NCBI RefSeq assembly: GCF_002443255.2
Contig: NW_019211456.1
Location: 1,133,247 to 1,197,246 of the forward strand
Length of the DNA stretch: 64,000 bases
Source: Varroa destructor
Lineage: Eukaryota; Arthropoda; Arachnida; Mesostigmata; Varroidae
Direction: 5' to 3'
The notes under the pieces: generated by a model
The model's database searches: none
What the model was told of the DNA's origin: nothing
What the model saw: only the letters and a program-made list of their open reading frames with translations
Position numbers and translations under genes: made by a program
Shown: piece by piece, positions 34,173 through 45,340 of the stretch
Numbering within the stretch: position 1 is the first letter of the stretch
Layout: the number at the start of each line of letters is the position of its first letter

Positions 34173-36401
34173 TTCATGTCGTTATTGGTTACGGGCTCTC
34201 GAAAACTGAAAAAACAAAAAGAATAACGAGTTGTTAATTTACGTTATCAAGATATTTATATAAACGAAAGCTAGACAAAAAATACGTGAATGATGAAAGC
34301 TAAAAATGTTATCTATTAGGCAAATACAAAGGGGTCTTTTTATATAGATAGATATGGCAAGGACAAAATACTAACGTTGTCATGATTAATACATTTAAAA
34401 GTCTGCTGGAAATTATAGCAGGTTGATAGATAGGTTAGAGACTGTACTTCTCCTTCAGATCTGATAATATCCCTCTGCAAAGATAGATTGCATAATCATC
34501 AACAACAACATCCATCTATATAGAGTTAAGCTTAAAATTTACAAACAAATGGTGTATGATTAGTTGATATTCCCAGTTTGACCAATGTCAAAAGATCACA
34601 GCATTGTCTGGCCCACTTTCTCGGGCCAACTTCCCCAGTTAGTTGATTTTACGGCCATCCGTCAGTTAGTACCGTTACTACTACACTTCTGCAGGAGAAA
34701 CACGGCTGCAAATCTGCAAGAGATCAGATCGAGTAGCAAAAAACTTTCGTATTGGCTCCCCTCGTTCCTTCCTTGAGCAACTTTTAATACCATATATATG
34801 ACCTTTAAAGCCATAGCAATCAAGTGGCGGTCGTCTCGTTCACTTCATTCGAGCTCATAGGTTCAACATAATAAACTTCGTGATCCTAATCAAAGCGAGA
34901 CTTGCCTCGAGTACTCAACAACATCAGATTGAATTTTGATGTACAGGCCCATTTTCAACATCGATATTCGTTACAAATAGCTCGCTTGTCGGGCATCCAA
35001 CGGTTTAGCAAGCGTAGCCACAAGGCACGAACGACTGGTTGAAGTAGCGGAGCCTCACTTAGGTGCGCTTCACTCAGTGCAACCTAAGGAGCAGTCCTAT
35101 CGATGTCTATTACGTTATAAAAAAGCATATGTAATGGTCAACAAATATAAAACACCTTGTCCTGTGCCCCTGTGTCAATTAGAGCATTTCGTATCACACC
35201 GATAGCAGAATACATTAATTGTTTTCAGTTTTTACAGTAGCTATGTTAACCAGACAATGGATTTATTATCTCGCTTCAAGAAGCATTGATCGATAAAAGG
35301 TGCCTGATCCCTGAAGGACACGCATTGGAATGTTTATAATAGATGTTGACTGCTGCATATAAGTTAAAGCTATTGTGGTAGCTGACCTTCAACTTTAGAC
35401 CCTTTGATCGAAAAAAAACCTGAGGCTATCAATAAATATTTAAAAAAGACCAACGTCAAGTAAGTTGCAGCTTTTTCACTCGTTTAGCCGAACAACCACA
35501 ACGTTTTCAAAGTTACAACCTTCATGCGACAGTCAGCGCGGCGGCGATGATGACGATATCGACGGTGGAAACGATCGGTGTCGAAATGTGAAGTTTCTTT
35601 AAAAAAAAAAATGTTTAAAAAGCTGATAATTTGTTTTTCCGTTCAGTTTTCAGAGTGAATACCCTATATAGGATCATTCCTCTGTGTTAGGTATTATAAC
35701 CTCAATGCACTGACGCACAAAACTCACGTGGAAATTACAGACGGCGCTTAACGGTTTACTTCGAAAAAAACCATTGACGTCGGCGAAGTTGATATAACAT
35801 TGAACAGCTACTCCCGATTTAAACGGTAATTTATTTCTAAGATTTAGAGACAAACACGTACTCCGACCGGCAACGTAAGAGCCATTTCCGCCCACTCCTC
35901 AACGAAGCAGTCGCTTACTAAAACGAGCGAAAAATATAGCATCTTGTTCTTGCATCCACCCAATTTACATATGGGAATGTGCATACACTGACATGTTCTT
36001 AGCAATAGCACGCAGCGTGCCCAATTCAACGACTGAATTACAATCAAGAACAGTTAGGTCTAACTTACATACATAACATTTTTAAACCTTTATCATATCA
36101 CAGCCAGCTAATTGATTACATTATTATAGTATGTATTGATCAGCATCTGTGACAACTCAGAAAATGCTCGAGAATTAGGCTGATCGATGATGACTCTTTG
36201 TCGAGTGATAGCACTAACGACATGTCGGCCATGTCCCGTCCACGCGATGAGCCTTTTTTTCGCCTAAATGGAAAATACTACGGAAATGACGAAGCAACGA
36301 CAGCATATCTTTTTGAAGCTGATCTGTTCGTCCTCATATCAGGTGGACAAGAGCGATAGCGTCGTTGCTATGGCTAGTTCTGCTGCTAAACGGTAGAGAA
36401 G
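34173..36401. other. No gene recognised
   Basis: AT-rich. A 73-codon minus-strand frame (35674-35895) starts at an ATG but has no motif. Poly-A run near 35600. Confidence 0.4.
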
Positions 36402-36716
36402 CTATCCTCTTGGATGGAAGGTCGGGCGACTACTGATCGGTAACTTTAAGCCACCGTAGCTACCGTTGAGTTGACGTTGAAACGTAGCTAAAAACGAGGC
36501 TTGAAAACGGGATGGAAGTTTCGCGTGACGGTCTAATGCTGCTGCTGCCGCCGCCGCTCCAGAATGCGTCGAGGACCATTGTCGGTAACGCGGTGTCCTT
36601 CTCATGTTTGCTGCGCTACCGTTCATGCTGTGGCTGTTGATGGTGCAGCACTCTGTCTGTCGACTTGAGTGGTTTCGCGCGTCGAGCATCGACAAAATCG
36701 CCGCAAGTCGACGCAC
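36402..36716 (-). other. GC-richer patch with Ala-run ORF (104 codons)
   Basis: The minus-strand frame starts at an ATG (MRRLAAILSML...), has an alanine run from GCN triplets at about residues 54-60, and is otherwise Ser/Arg/His-rich. It may be a low-complexity coding exon or untranslated DNA. There is no donor at its end and no domain. Confidence 0.2.
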
Positions 36717-36754
36717 TTATTAGAAAAAACCGCTCAACACAAAACAACTGAAAT

Positions 36755-36775
36755 AGAGAGAGAGAGAGAGAGAGA
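36755..36775. repeat. (AG)n microsatellite
   Basis: About ten AG units. Confidence 0.95.
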
Positions 36776-36810
36776 ACTACGCAACCGCATATGAATTAAG
36801 GCCTCTATGT

Positions 36811-36840
36811 GTTCGGATGTATGTATATATACGTCCGAAC
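36811..36840. repeat. 30-bp near-perfect palindrome
   Basis: GTTCGGATGTATG at the left pairs with the right end ACGTCCGAAC and the bases inside it. The mismatches are T opposite G and G opposite T, which would pair as wobbles in RNA. Virtually no loop beyond four bases. It lies 36 bp after the (AG)n tract. Confidence 0.75.
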
Positions 36841-36879
36841 GACAGATCGAACCTAGCGACCTCTACTGCCAAAGTTTTG

Positions 36880-37060
36880 AATTATGGTTCATGTTTTACG
36901 CGAAAGGATGTCTGGTGTCTGAGAATCTCAGCCAGTATCCCGCCCGTATTACAGAAGGTCAAACCCGGGAAAAGGGCGGAACAGGAGCTTCAAATTATCG
37001 TCGATTAACCCTAAGCCTCATCGTTGTTGACCTGAGGTCTATCTCAATCAGTCAGATTCT
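36880..37060 (+). pseudogene. Possible LINE reverse transcriptase fingers fragment
   Basis: Two overlapping plus-strand frames give pieces that fit the fingers of non-LTR reverse transcriptases. One reads ASIPPVLQKVKPGKR (consensus ..PV.KPGKD..). The other, just downstream, reads KGGTGASNYRRLTLS (consensus ..D.SNYRPISL). They sit in the right order, with a frame change between them, and nothing downstream confirms a palm domain. The match is short, so this is tentative. Confidence 0.3.
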
Positions 37061-39419
37061 TAACGCTAACAATAGCATAGCAGTAAAAAGAATAATGAAT
37101 ACCCATCATTTACTAGTTTCAACTCTATATAAGTTTAGTCAACGCATAGTTCTGAGCAGAACTAAAAAGAGATAGTGATATATAGAATAGAGATATGTTC
37201 GATTCGAGTTGGGCTGCAAAAATATATACCATAGAAGCCCGTTTTATAACAGCAGTAGAGAGAAAAATGCTTGAAACAGTGCCTAATCAATGATATAGCT
37301 GTATTTAATTTTTACATTATGGTTTAATCATCTTGGAGTTGATTACTGTTACATATCGCGGAAGGGTTCTCAGTGCCAGTAAAAGATAAGATCCGCAGCG
37401 ACTATGTGCGTACAGACAATAAAAAAATCCCATTGAAATACTGCAAGCGTAAAGGAGCTCTTGCTGATTGCTCACGTATACTTGACAAAGAACAACTTTT
37501 GCTCCACGAATGACATTATCCATCATTTTCGGTCACCGATATCAGATACATCTGAAGATTTGTAGTGCTGTCCCTTTAAATTCGACGCCCATCTTTAAAT
37601 ATATTGACCGGGGCTTTCTTAATATTACATTAGGAATAGTATATTAAGCCAGTTCAGTCAGTAGATGGTGGTCTGGCGAAGCGATGACGAGGTTATTTAC
37701 TGGAGGCGCCCAAATTGCCGATAGTTCGTCGTATCCTTTAAGAAGAAAATAGATCAAAGCGACTTCGATTAAGATACCGACCTTTCGCCTGTCTATGTAT
37801 ACACTATTTATTGTTATCGCTGACACAGTCGTGGAGCTTGAGGTCCTTCCTTGAAACGAGCGAATCCATCTTTGAATTAAATGTCGTCGCAGATGGCATA
37901 TATTCTTTTTCCAGAAACAAAAGCCACTCAATGCCGGAAATCCTATTTCAAGTCTCTTATAGCCTCTCTGCGACGATGGCGCGGACCTGAAGAAACTCGA
38001 TGCTAAAGAAAAACGACCAATTCATTGTAGATGAGTAACGCCTCTTCACACGAAGATCGTGGGTCTGAGGTAAGTCCTATAAACAAGCCTAGCTCAGGCT
38101 GCCGAAAGGTGGCAAGCAAGTTTCAGTGATGATCTAAAGGTTCATTGAGGTTTTGGATCTACCGCGTGGTTCTTTGAAGTTATTTTTAGTCCACGATATA
38201 CTCACTATAAAAAATAAGGCGAAAAAACTTTAGCAATGTTTGATGTTCGCTGAGTTGATCCACTGATTTCGGCAACCGGATTCAACCGGTGTTCGAAAAA
38301 AGGTTATGGAATAGGCCGAATCGCTGATCGAACAGCGTAATTATAATACCAAGCGGTGTAGGGAGGCGAATATCAGCGGGTTGTGGCCCGAATGACGCGG
38401 AAACAACTTTCGTCATGGGACGTTTACCTCTAGCCAAGGCAGCTACCTTTCCGTAGTCACTATATGAACGCTTTTTTATCACGGTCTTAAGAACAAAGAG
38501 CGTTAACGCTGGGACAATTTGTCGGTTCCCATCTGTTCCTTAATGCCTACGGTGGTGATAATGATGACGGCGGTAATAAGGTATCAGCAGTCTTTCACAA
38601 TCTTGTATTGCCATAGCATTTGGTAGCATGTTGGTCGATATGTATTATATATTAGGTACTATTATCTCATAATGAACGGAAACGATATAATATTGTATTG
38701 TAGGCATCTAGCGTTAAGACAAAAACAGTAGGAAGTAATAGAAAATTCCTAACCTAGCCTAAAACAACAGAGATCGAGTCTGTCGAGGGTCTGACAGATG
38801 ATCAGTCAAACATGGCTGGCTGCGGCAGGAAGGCCTTGCCATCACCGCTGATATTTTTTATCTCATCGGATTACCTGATAGTCTGATCAACGAGACACTG
38901 ATCCAGAAGCAAGAGTTGTCCAATTTGTAGAAAACAAGATGACGCATCATGGCGAAACGAGCAGCTGAGTATGTATTTCAATGTTATCATAGTAAATGGT
39001 TTTACATTAACCTGAATTATTCACGCATTCAATTGAGTACTGTGCAATCTCCTAAACAAGGATCGATTAAATAGCCTTTTAGCTACATGATAGCGGTACA
39101 TACTTGTGGATAATCAAGAATTTGAATTGTCGCAATTATTGTCGGGATTTTGTTCAATCAGCGTCGGCAAGGCCCATTTTAGTATCGCTGTTGTTACCGT
39201 GGGTTTGATTGCCACTTTTGCTGAACCTCTACCCTTAATGGGTAACTTTCCGTGCGTCGTCTGCGCACCAACGCATGCGTTTATGTGTGGTTATATTCGT
39301 TAGTATGTCTGTGTTTGATAAAACAAAGCGTATCTGATGCTCGATTGTGTTATCCGAAGTTCATTGGGCCGTAGCTATTACTTTTTGAACAAAATGGGGG
39401 TTTGCGGCAGCGGTTGACG
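37061..39419. other. No gene recognised
   Basis: Frames of 60-95 codons on the minus strand (for example 37644-37931) lack motifs. Nothing repetitive stands out. Confidence 0.4.
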
Positions 39420-39662
39420 ATGCTCTTGAAGTTGCTTTTTCGTCTCCTTCTGCTGGTCCTGCTATTGCTGCTAGTCCTGCGGCTATGGTGCCTCGCCGCT
39501 GCCTTCGTCAACATCGTCGTAGCGGATGTATGTACCTGCTCCGATGGCACGGAGACTCAGAGAGCGAGGACCGAACGTCTGTGTTCTGTGCATCTATCCA
39601 CCCTTTCTCTTCCCTATAGGGACAGTTGTTTTCGCTTCTGTGGCAGACGAATCGGCGGATGA
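39420..39662 (+). CDS. Hypothetical ORF with signal-peptide-like leucine core
   Basis: From the ATG at 39420 the frame encodes 80 residues. Residues 1-30 form a very hydrophobic core (MLLKLLFRLLLLVLLLLLVL, then RLWCLAAAFV), with a plausible cleavage after the alanines. Then come Cys-containing DVCTCSDG and a basic tail with further cysteines. CTG/CTN triplets underlie the Leu run, so low-complexity DNA could mimic a signal peptide. A donor-like GTATGT occurs near residue 36, which would make the region a signal-peptide exon. No family is recognised. Confidence 0.25.
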   Translation: MLLKLLFRLLLLVLLLLLVLRLWCLAAAFVNIVVADVCTCSDGTETQRARTERLCSVHLSTLSLPYRDSCFRFCGRRIGG

Positions 39663-40664
39663 ACTGTCGCTACCGTGGCAGTCGCCCCTGCCGCTATCTC
39701 CCGTATCACCCTACTGCTGTTGCTGCTGCCTGTGACGCTGTCTATGTCTTTATATACCTATGATGTAGTCTATGTAACTATCCTACTGTGACACCAGGCG
39801 CAGAATTAGGGAGACGCTTTCAAGCGTAACGTTGTCGCCGTCAGTGAGCTGCAGCGGCAGCAGCAGAACTACTCAGTGAGAAGAGTCATGCAATCCACCA
39901 TTCAGCGCCTTCCTCTAGCGTAGTGTGAGCAAGCGACCAGACAAACCCAGTCAGACGTCGGTTGAAGTTGGCGCCGTTTGTTAGTCGTACCTAATGCCGT
40001 CGAGATTCATGCCGCTACCGTTGTTGCCGCTGTCTGGATAACTCCACCACTTTACCCTCGTTACAACAAACCTACATATTATTTTTTCATTTTCAAACCG
40101 ATGAAAGGAAGTCACCGTATTTCTGGCAAAATGACGCTCCTGTCACATCGAATGAGGCTATATGGACTATCAGGCACTATACAGGTCCATACAATTACGG
40201 AAATAGCGTCTCTTTGTATACATCGACGACGCTAAGGATCGAATGAAAGCTTTCACGATTTACCCCTCTAAGAGGTTTTAGCTTAAATTCGGAACGAAAA
40301 AGAGGAATAGATTTTTAGCCCTTTGAAACTAGCTAGTTTATTTAATAATAAATGGTAGTGATACATATTGTACCAAATCAGTAGCAACTTATTGCACATA
40401 CAACTCACACTTAATCATCATATTTTTCCTATTTTCGGTTCTTTAGCTAAATATGTTTCGTCCTATTCCAGCCCGACACGTTTCCGGAATGGTTTTTTAG
40501 CCGTAAGGCACCGGCGGCCAGCCCGAGCATTCATTTGAAAATCGAAAGCTTCTAGTATTAGAGATCGGCCCTGCAAATCTCGTTGGAGTACGGCCGTTTG
40601 TGACCCGATATTTACAAAGTTTTGCGATACCGTCGTTGCTGATAAACTTTTCTCGTCACAGTAA
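39663..40664. other. GC-richer to about 40020, no gene recognised
   Basis: CAGCAG/CTGCTG triplets at 39710-39730 and 39850-39865. An 85-codon frame at 39978-40235 has no motif. After 40240 the sequence returns to AT-rich. Confidence 0.4.
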
Positions 40665-41249
40665 TAGCTCTATCGGTGTACATATACGATTGTTCAGCAA
40701 CCGTACGTCTAAACACTGAGCGCTACGCAGTTGAACAAGGCTTGATTAGCGATCTGGTTAAGGAAGTCCGGCACAAGCTCCTCCTTCACATGCAGAAGAC
40801 TTATTATCGTCTGGTATTAGAAGATTTTTTATTTCGGCCACAAACTGCTTTTGAGAAGTGTGGTTCCCGTCGCCAACTGCTCAAAAGTGGCTCGTTAGGG
40901 TGACACCAGTGCAAGCCAGGTCGCTGTTGAAAAGCTGAGGAACACGATTGTCAAGGGTGACACCGCGGGAGAGAACGATCATAGCCAACAAACTGAAATC
41001 GTCTTGGCAGTCTTCAGCTAATAAATAATAATGTAATAAATAATGCTCTGCATCGGCGGACGCCCTAACATGCCGAATTGCTTTTTACAGGCAGTCGGCG
41101 ATCTCTTGGTAAGACGGCGGTACCACGTGTGTAGCGCGATGATTTCGAGCGGTAGCGCTTCACGCAGCGGGAGTGCTCACGAGATCGCTCAGGAGTTCCT
41201 TCTTAAAAATCGATGCATAGACAAAGTTGATAAAAACAAAAATTCTTAA
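40665..41249 (+). pseudogene. Unrecognised broken ORF cluster split by a TAA-rich insert
   Basis: Three plus-strand open pieces follow closely. 40676-40903 contains TERYAVEQGLISDLVKEVRH and LLLHMQKTYYRLVLEDFLFR. 40899-41018 is in another frame and contains SQVAVEKLRNTIVKGDTAGE. 41043-41249 is in the same frame as the second and contains NMPNCFLQAVGDLLVRRRYH. Pieces two and three are separated only by a 24-bp TAATAAATAATAATG-like insert; pieces one and two by a frame change. An acceptor-like TTTTCTCGTCACAG precedes the first. The first piece looks helical and well mixed. I cannot name it; chance is possible. Confidence 0.25.
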
Positions 41250-42933
41250 TATCATTGCAAATCTTCAGACTTCCTAGGGTGCGAGGTAACAATGTAAGGT
41301 GTCACAATAGGTAAACTCAAATATAGCGTAGAGATTGAACGGTGAATCTCGCAAACTTGCTCTATCTTTTTATTTACTTTTATGTGATGAAACGCGTTCG
41401 TGCTCAAACGGAATACAGGACATAGAGCAACATGTTTTAGTTAGTGCTACATATTTACGCCATTTTATTTTTTATATATTTCTAGTACTATAGTGGCCCT
41501 AGCTGTAAGCTTTCATGAGACAATTTGTTAGCGTCTCTGTCATCATTGTTAATTATCTCATATATCTTTTTTTAGAGTCTTGTTCGGACCTCACGTTCGA
41601 CGACGGATATGTATCAGCCAGCAATAAAACACCGAGCGAGCGAGCAGTAACGGCATGTCATTGTGACCTATGGCGTTTCGCCCAAAATTGAAATCTCCGA
41701 ATCCAGCAAGCAGCGAAATGTTTTAAGTATTAGGAAGTCGCTTCAAGCATTTACCGACTTCATTTATAAACGTAAACAAAATCGTAAAAGATATATTTAT
41801 CGCTGGTGTTTTCTCTATAAAGCTGGCTTTTGGCTCCCCTTAGCCACATAGCAGGGACTAGTGAATTTACATGGATACCCTACATATATGCGGTCACGAT
41901 CCTCGTCTAGAAGGCAAAGTCTTCATCGATGCTGTTTCGTTGTCCCCTTACGTGACAGCTTCAATTTCCTCCTTCTTCTCCTTCGAGAAAGGGTAGAGGA
42001 GTCGAGATTCCGATACTTTAGAGGACGGCCAACAACAATAACGCAAGCGGTACGTTAGCGGCGCTCCCTAACATATATGCTAGCGTAATAAATAGTTAAA
42101 GTCGTTAAGCAAGCACAAAATAAGCCGATCCCTCATTAAACGAGCATGCTCCCATGACATAATTATTACTGCTATATGATGATGTAAAGATAACGACTAC
42201 ACTAATCATAACGATGACTGATGGTAGTAGTGGGTATGACGATGTTGTCACGAAAATAGCATGAAACATAAAAAGGGCAATGATACCATTACCGTTAATC
42301 GCATTTGGGGGTCTTGTTTGGCGGCGAGAGGAACTGATTGAATCAAACTGTTTTTCGGCTGGCTCACAATAGGATTTCTTCAACATATTTCACCTATAAA
42401 CACATGGTATTATCATTAAGGCTGAGACGACTGTTACTGCTCTAGTTAGTTCGATTCGTACGCCTTATGGGGACCTCGAAATTTTCCTTTATTTCAAAAA
42501 GGAGGCGTTTTGTTTAGAACACTTACGTAAAAGAACAATCTCGAGAATCCTCTTTAGTCCTGTTCTTACTACTTAAGAAATGTAGATAAAATTTTAATTT
42601 TCACACCTTCAAACCATTTTATGGAAACAGTGGAAAACGTTTCTATTTTGTTGTGTGCAGAGCGTTGAATGAAATAGACATTGGATGGCCAACAAGGGGT
42701 GCCGAAGGTGGAATCTCTGAACTTCCGTTCGAGTAGTTGTGGAGTCTTCACTATACAAAATACACATATTTCAAACTCCTTCGCCAAATGTTTAACCTCG
42801 CACCCAGTGGGCCAAGTATCTAAAGTGCGCGACCTTTTTTCGCCAGTAGCACCCACTTTTCGTTCGTGTAAAAGTCTAGAGTTCACAACGAGGGCCCAGA
42901 GTCCTGAGAGGACAGACCATGAGATGAGAGTTC
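41250..42933. other. No gene recognised; mirrored ORFs at 42569-42947
   Basis: At 42569-42947 both strands are open (122 codons minus, 88 plus, both from true ATG). That is typical of stop-poor DNA rather than of two genes. Neither has a motif I know. The plus frame runs into the adjoining SINE head. Confidence 0.35.
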
Positions 42934-43085
42934 CCATGATAGCCTAGTGGGTAATCTATTTGTCTGCTAATACTTCAGGCTGCACGTTGTGGTATAGGTT
43001 CCGATTCCGCCACAGACACAGTTTGTTCCGCGCTGGTAGCCAGCCTTCTGCAATGCTGGACGACGATGCCAAATTCTAAACAGAA
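42934..43085 (+). mobile_element. tRNA-derived SINE, copy 2 (longest head)
   Basis: Box A TAGCCTAGTGG (42940-42950) and box B GGTTCCGATTCC (42997-43008, one extra C) with an anticodon-arm-like region between them. Then CGCCACAGACACAG and a body reading CGCTGGTAGCCAGCCTTCTG followed by CAATGCTGGACGACG. The CAGACACA word and the CTG..GCAAT..ACGACG block are shared with the copies at 18.1 and 25.5 kb, in the same order. This copy keeps the fullest tRNA-like head. The 3' end is about 43085 and is followed by A-rich sequence. Confidence 0.65.
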
Positions 43086-44454
43086 AACGCAGAGGTAAAA
43101 ATAAGCTAGCAAAAATAATTTTAAAAAGACTCTTTGAAAAGGCAGTAGCATTACATCTGTATCAGCCTGATGTTTATAAACATGTATGTTTAATAACCTC
43201 TATATACACGTTCGGAAGCTCCGTGGGCAGTTATTTGAATTGGCTCAATCTGGAATTTAAGCTAAACCTAACTTCGTTTGGAATCTATAAAAACGTTTAG
43301 TTGTATAATAAATATAAAAATTAAATAATAAAAACAGTGATATAAAGTCAAACCGTTAGCGTTTTAACAAACAAAGAAAGAAGCTATTAGCTCAGCTGTT
43401 GTATCGAGAAGTTTATATTCCAGGTTCATAAGGACAATTCCTTAAGCCTTGATCAACTTTCCTTCAAGACCGCCAGGTTTACGGGCTTCGAAGTCAAGGT
43501 TTTTTGCTTCTTGCATCCTGTGTTTTGTTAATGCAAATGCACTCACATAAGTGGAAGTATGGCCAACAAGTAAAGTAAAAGCCGGGTATCTTTCCGTGTC
43601 GTATCAAGAGATGAGAATCGCTGGTACTTAGTAAAAAAGTAAATTAGCGCATTTTGTTGAGTACAAAGCAATAAGGAGTTCCTCTAATTTCGAGCCTGTG
43701 TCCATATCTGATGTCAGAATCTGCACTATAGCGTATTAGAAGCTGCGTCCTAGTAGGCTTGCAGTTAGAAGTTACTTTAAATTATTGAGGAAAATTTACA
43801 AAGCCAAATATTTTATCAAAATTATTTCCGAGTACGTCAAGAAGAAAGGTACGTAGATCCTTATACGTTGACGTACGTATCGAAAAGAGTCACTAAACAG
43901 AGCAAGTTTTAGACTCTCAGGTTAGACATTAATTGTGTTTTCGTTCTTTAGGGGCAACATGCAGACTGGGCGCGATGACCCAGGTCGGCCTCGCTAGTGG
44001 CAACGAGCGCGGCAAAAGAAATTAAGCTTAGTTCAATCAATGCATTCAATATCTGTGCGCTTCGTTAACGCGATACAAGGCCGTAGACAGATACGACATT
44101 AGGTGTCTACGTAAACTTACTTCTAAATTGGCTCACGTTCAAAGGAGGGCGCTTCTGTCGAGCTAGCTTCGATATCATTGAAAGGCCACAAAGTACAAAC
44201 TGGAATCAGCGCCACTTGATGCCGGCAACGGTACGGCTTGAACTAGTTTACGCACAGAACTTCAAACAAGCCGTAAGTTAGCGTTATTGGAATTCCTATT
44301 TTACGCGTACGCCTGATGCACTTCATTTACTTAGACTTTACTCTAGTCTTAAAATATCCTTAATAAAATATTTTTCCCCCGCGCGAATTTGACTCGTGCA
44401 TTCTCTGCTGCGCGCCCCAGTTAGGTTGTCTCGATGGCGGGTCTAGATTGCTGT
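43086..44454. other. No gene recognised
   Basis: AT-rich with no frames of interest. Confidence 0.45.
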
Positions 44455-44490
44455 TGGCCGTAAGAGGCCAGAGAAGGCCAGAGGCCGGAG
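44455..44490. repeat. Degenerate GGCCAGAG tandem
   Basis: AGGCCAGAG is repeated with small changes three times. Confidence 0.6.
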
Positions 44491-44585
44491 GGTTTATAGC
44501 GCCAAGCTCGTCTCCACCCATATGATGGTTGTGATGAGGAACAGGAGACGGATCTTATTGTTTCAGCAACGATGGCACCAGTACT

Positions 44586-44610
44586 ATGATCAGGAGTGGC
44601 TCCTGATCGT
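44586..44610. repeat. 11-bp hairpin with 3-nt loop
   Basis: ATGATCAGGAG (44586-44596), loop TGG, CTCCTGATCGT (44600-44610). Ten Watson-Crick pairs and one T-G pair. It lies in a GC-richer patch (44400-44900). Confidence 0.75.
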
Positions 44611-44701
44611 AGCAGCGGAGCAAGCGAGCAAAACTTAATCTTTTTTTCTTTTTTGAATTGGTTATACGCGCAGTTCTTAGCCAGTCTATCTTTGCCATGT
44701 T

Positions 44702-44721
44702 CTGCTGCTGCTGCTGCTGCT
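44702..44721. repeat. (CTG)n trinucleotide repeat
   Basis: Between six and seven CTG units. Confidence 0.9.
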
Positions 44722-44983
44722 CTTCCAATTCTTTCTACCTAGAACTTCCTCTCTTTTCCTTACCAGGTCATAAGTCCACGGTGCCCACACGAGGATAACC
44801 ATGACTGTAGTTATTATCCTTGATCGTACAATGAGCGAGGGTTTTGAGACAAATTTCGTTCGCTGCTCAGCCAGACTCGACTAGTTCTGAGAACAAACAC
44901 AGTTGTATCAGTAGTTGTTGTACATATGCATTGATATGACCAATATGTAAAACGTATTTTTAAACCTACGAGTATAGTTTGTC

Positions 44984-45340
44984 TTGGTTTATATGCGTTC
45001 CGGTAAATTTGAACTAGCGTGGTTTCAGAAATTCAAGGAGTCAAAGGCCGACGCTGTTCATGCGCGAACGGACAGGGGCGTGGGAGTCCTTATTTTTCTG
45101 TGCGAACACCGAAACATGCATTGGCGTACAGTCGTTACGATTAGAGGAAAAGCTGATGTTCAGCCTAGAATCGATGCTTATGCGACGGCTTCATCTTAAA
45201 TCAATGAAGAAACAATGATACTGAACGTGTCAATGCTGACGAACAACAGAGCTTTCGAGATTTGGCTTCAGCTTGGCCATATGTATCTGATGGCTGGATT
45301 TTCAATCATGGACAGGTTAGAAGACACACACGGTACATAA
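44984..45340 (+). pseudogene. Unrecognised ORF with one internal stop
   Basis: One frame covers 118 codons interrupted only by TAA at 45197. The first part includes RSGKFELAWFQKFKESKADA and a Cys/His-containing LCEHRNMHW. The second includes NEETMILNVSMLTNNRAFEI and a Met/Leu-rich end. No ATG at the very start; the first is at 44993. Residue use is protein-like, but I do not recognise a family and chance is possible. Confidence 0.2.

Noticed and set aside
42150..42200. YDDVKI in one frame as a degenerate YADD motif
   Set aside because: The surrounding residues come from ATG/ACT triplets and no other RT motif is close.
42569..42947. Two opposing ORFs (122 and 88 codons) as genes
   Set aside because: They occupy the same DNA on opposite strands, have no motifs, and the plus frame ends inside a SINE head.
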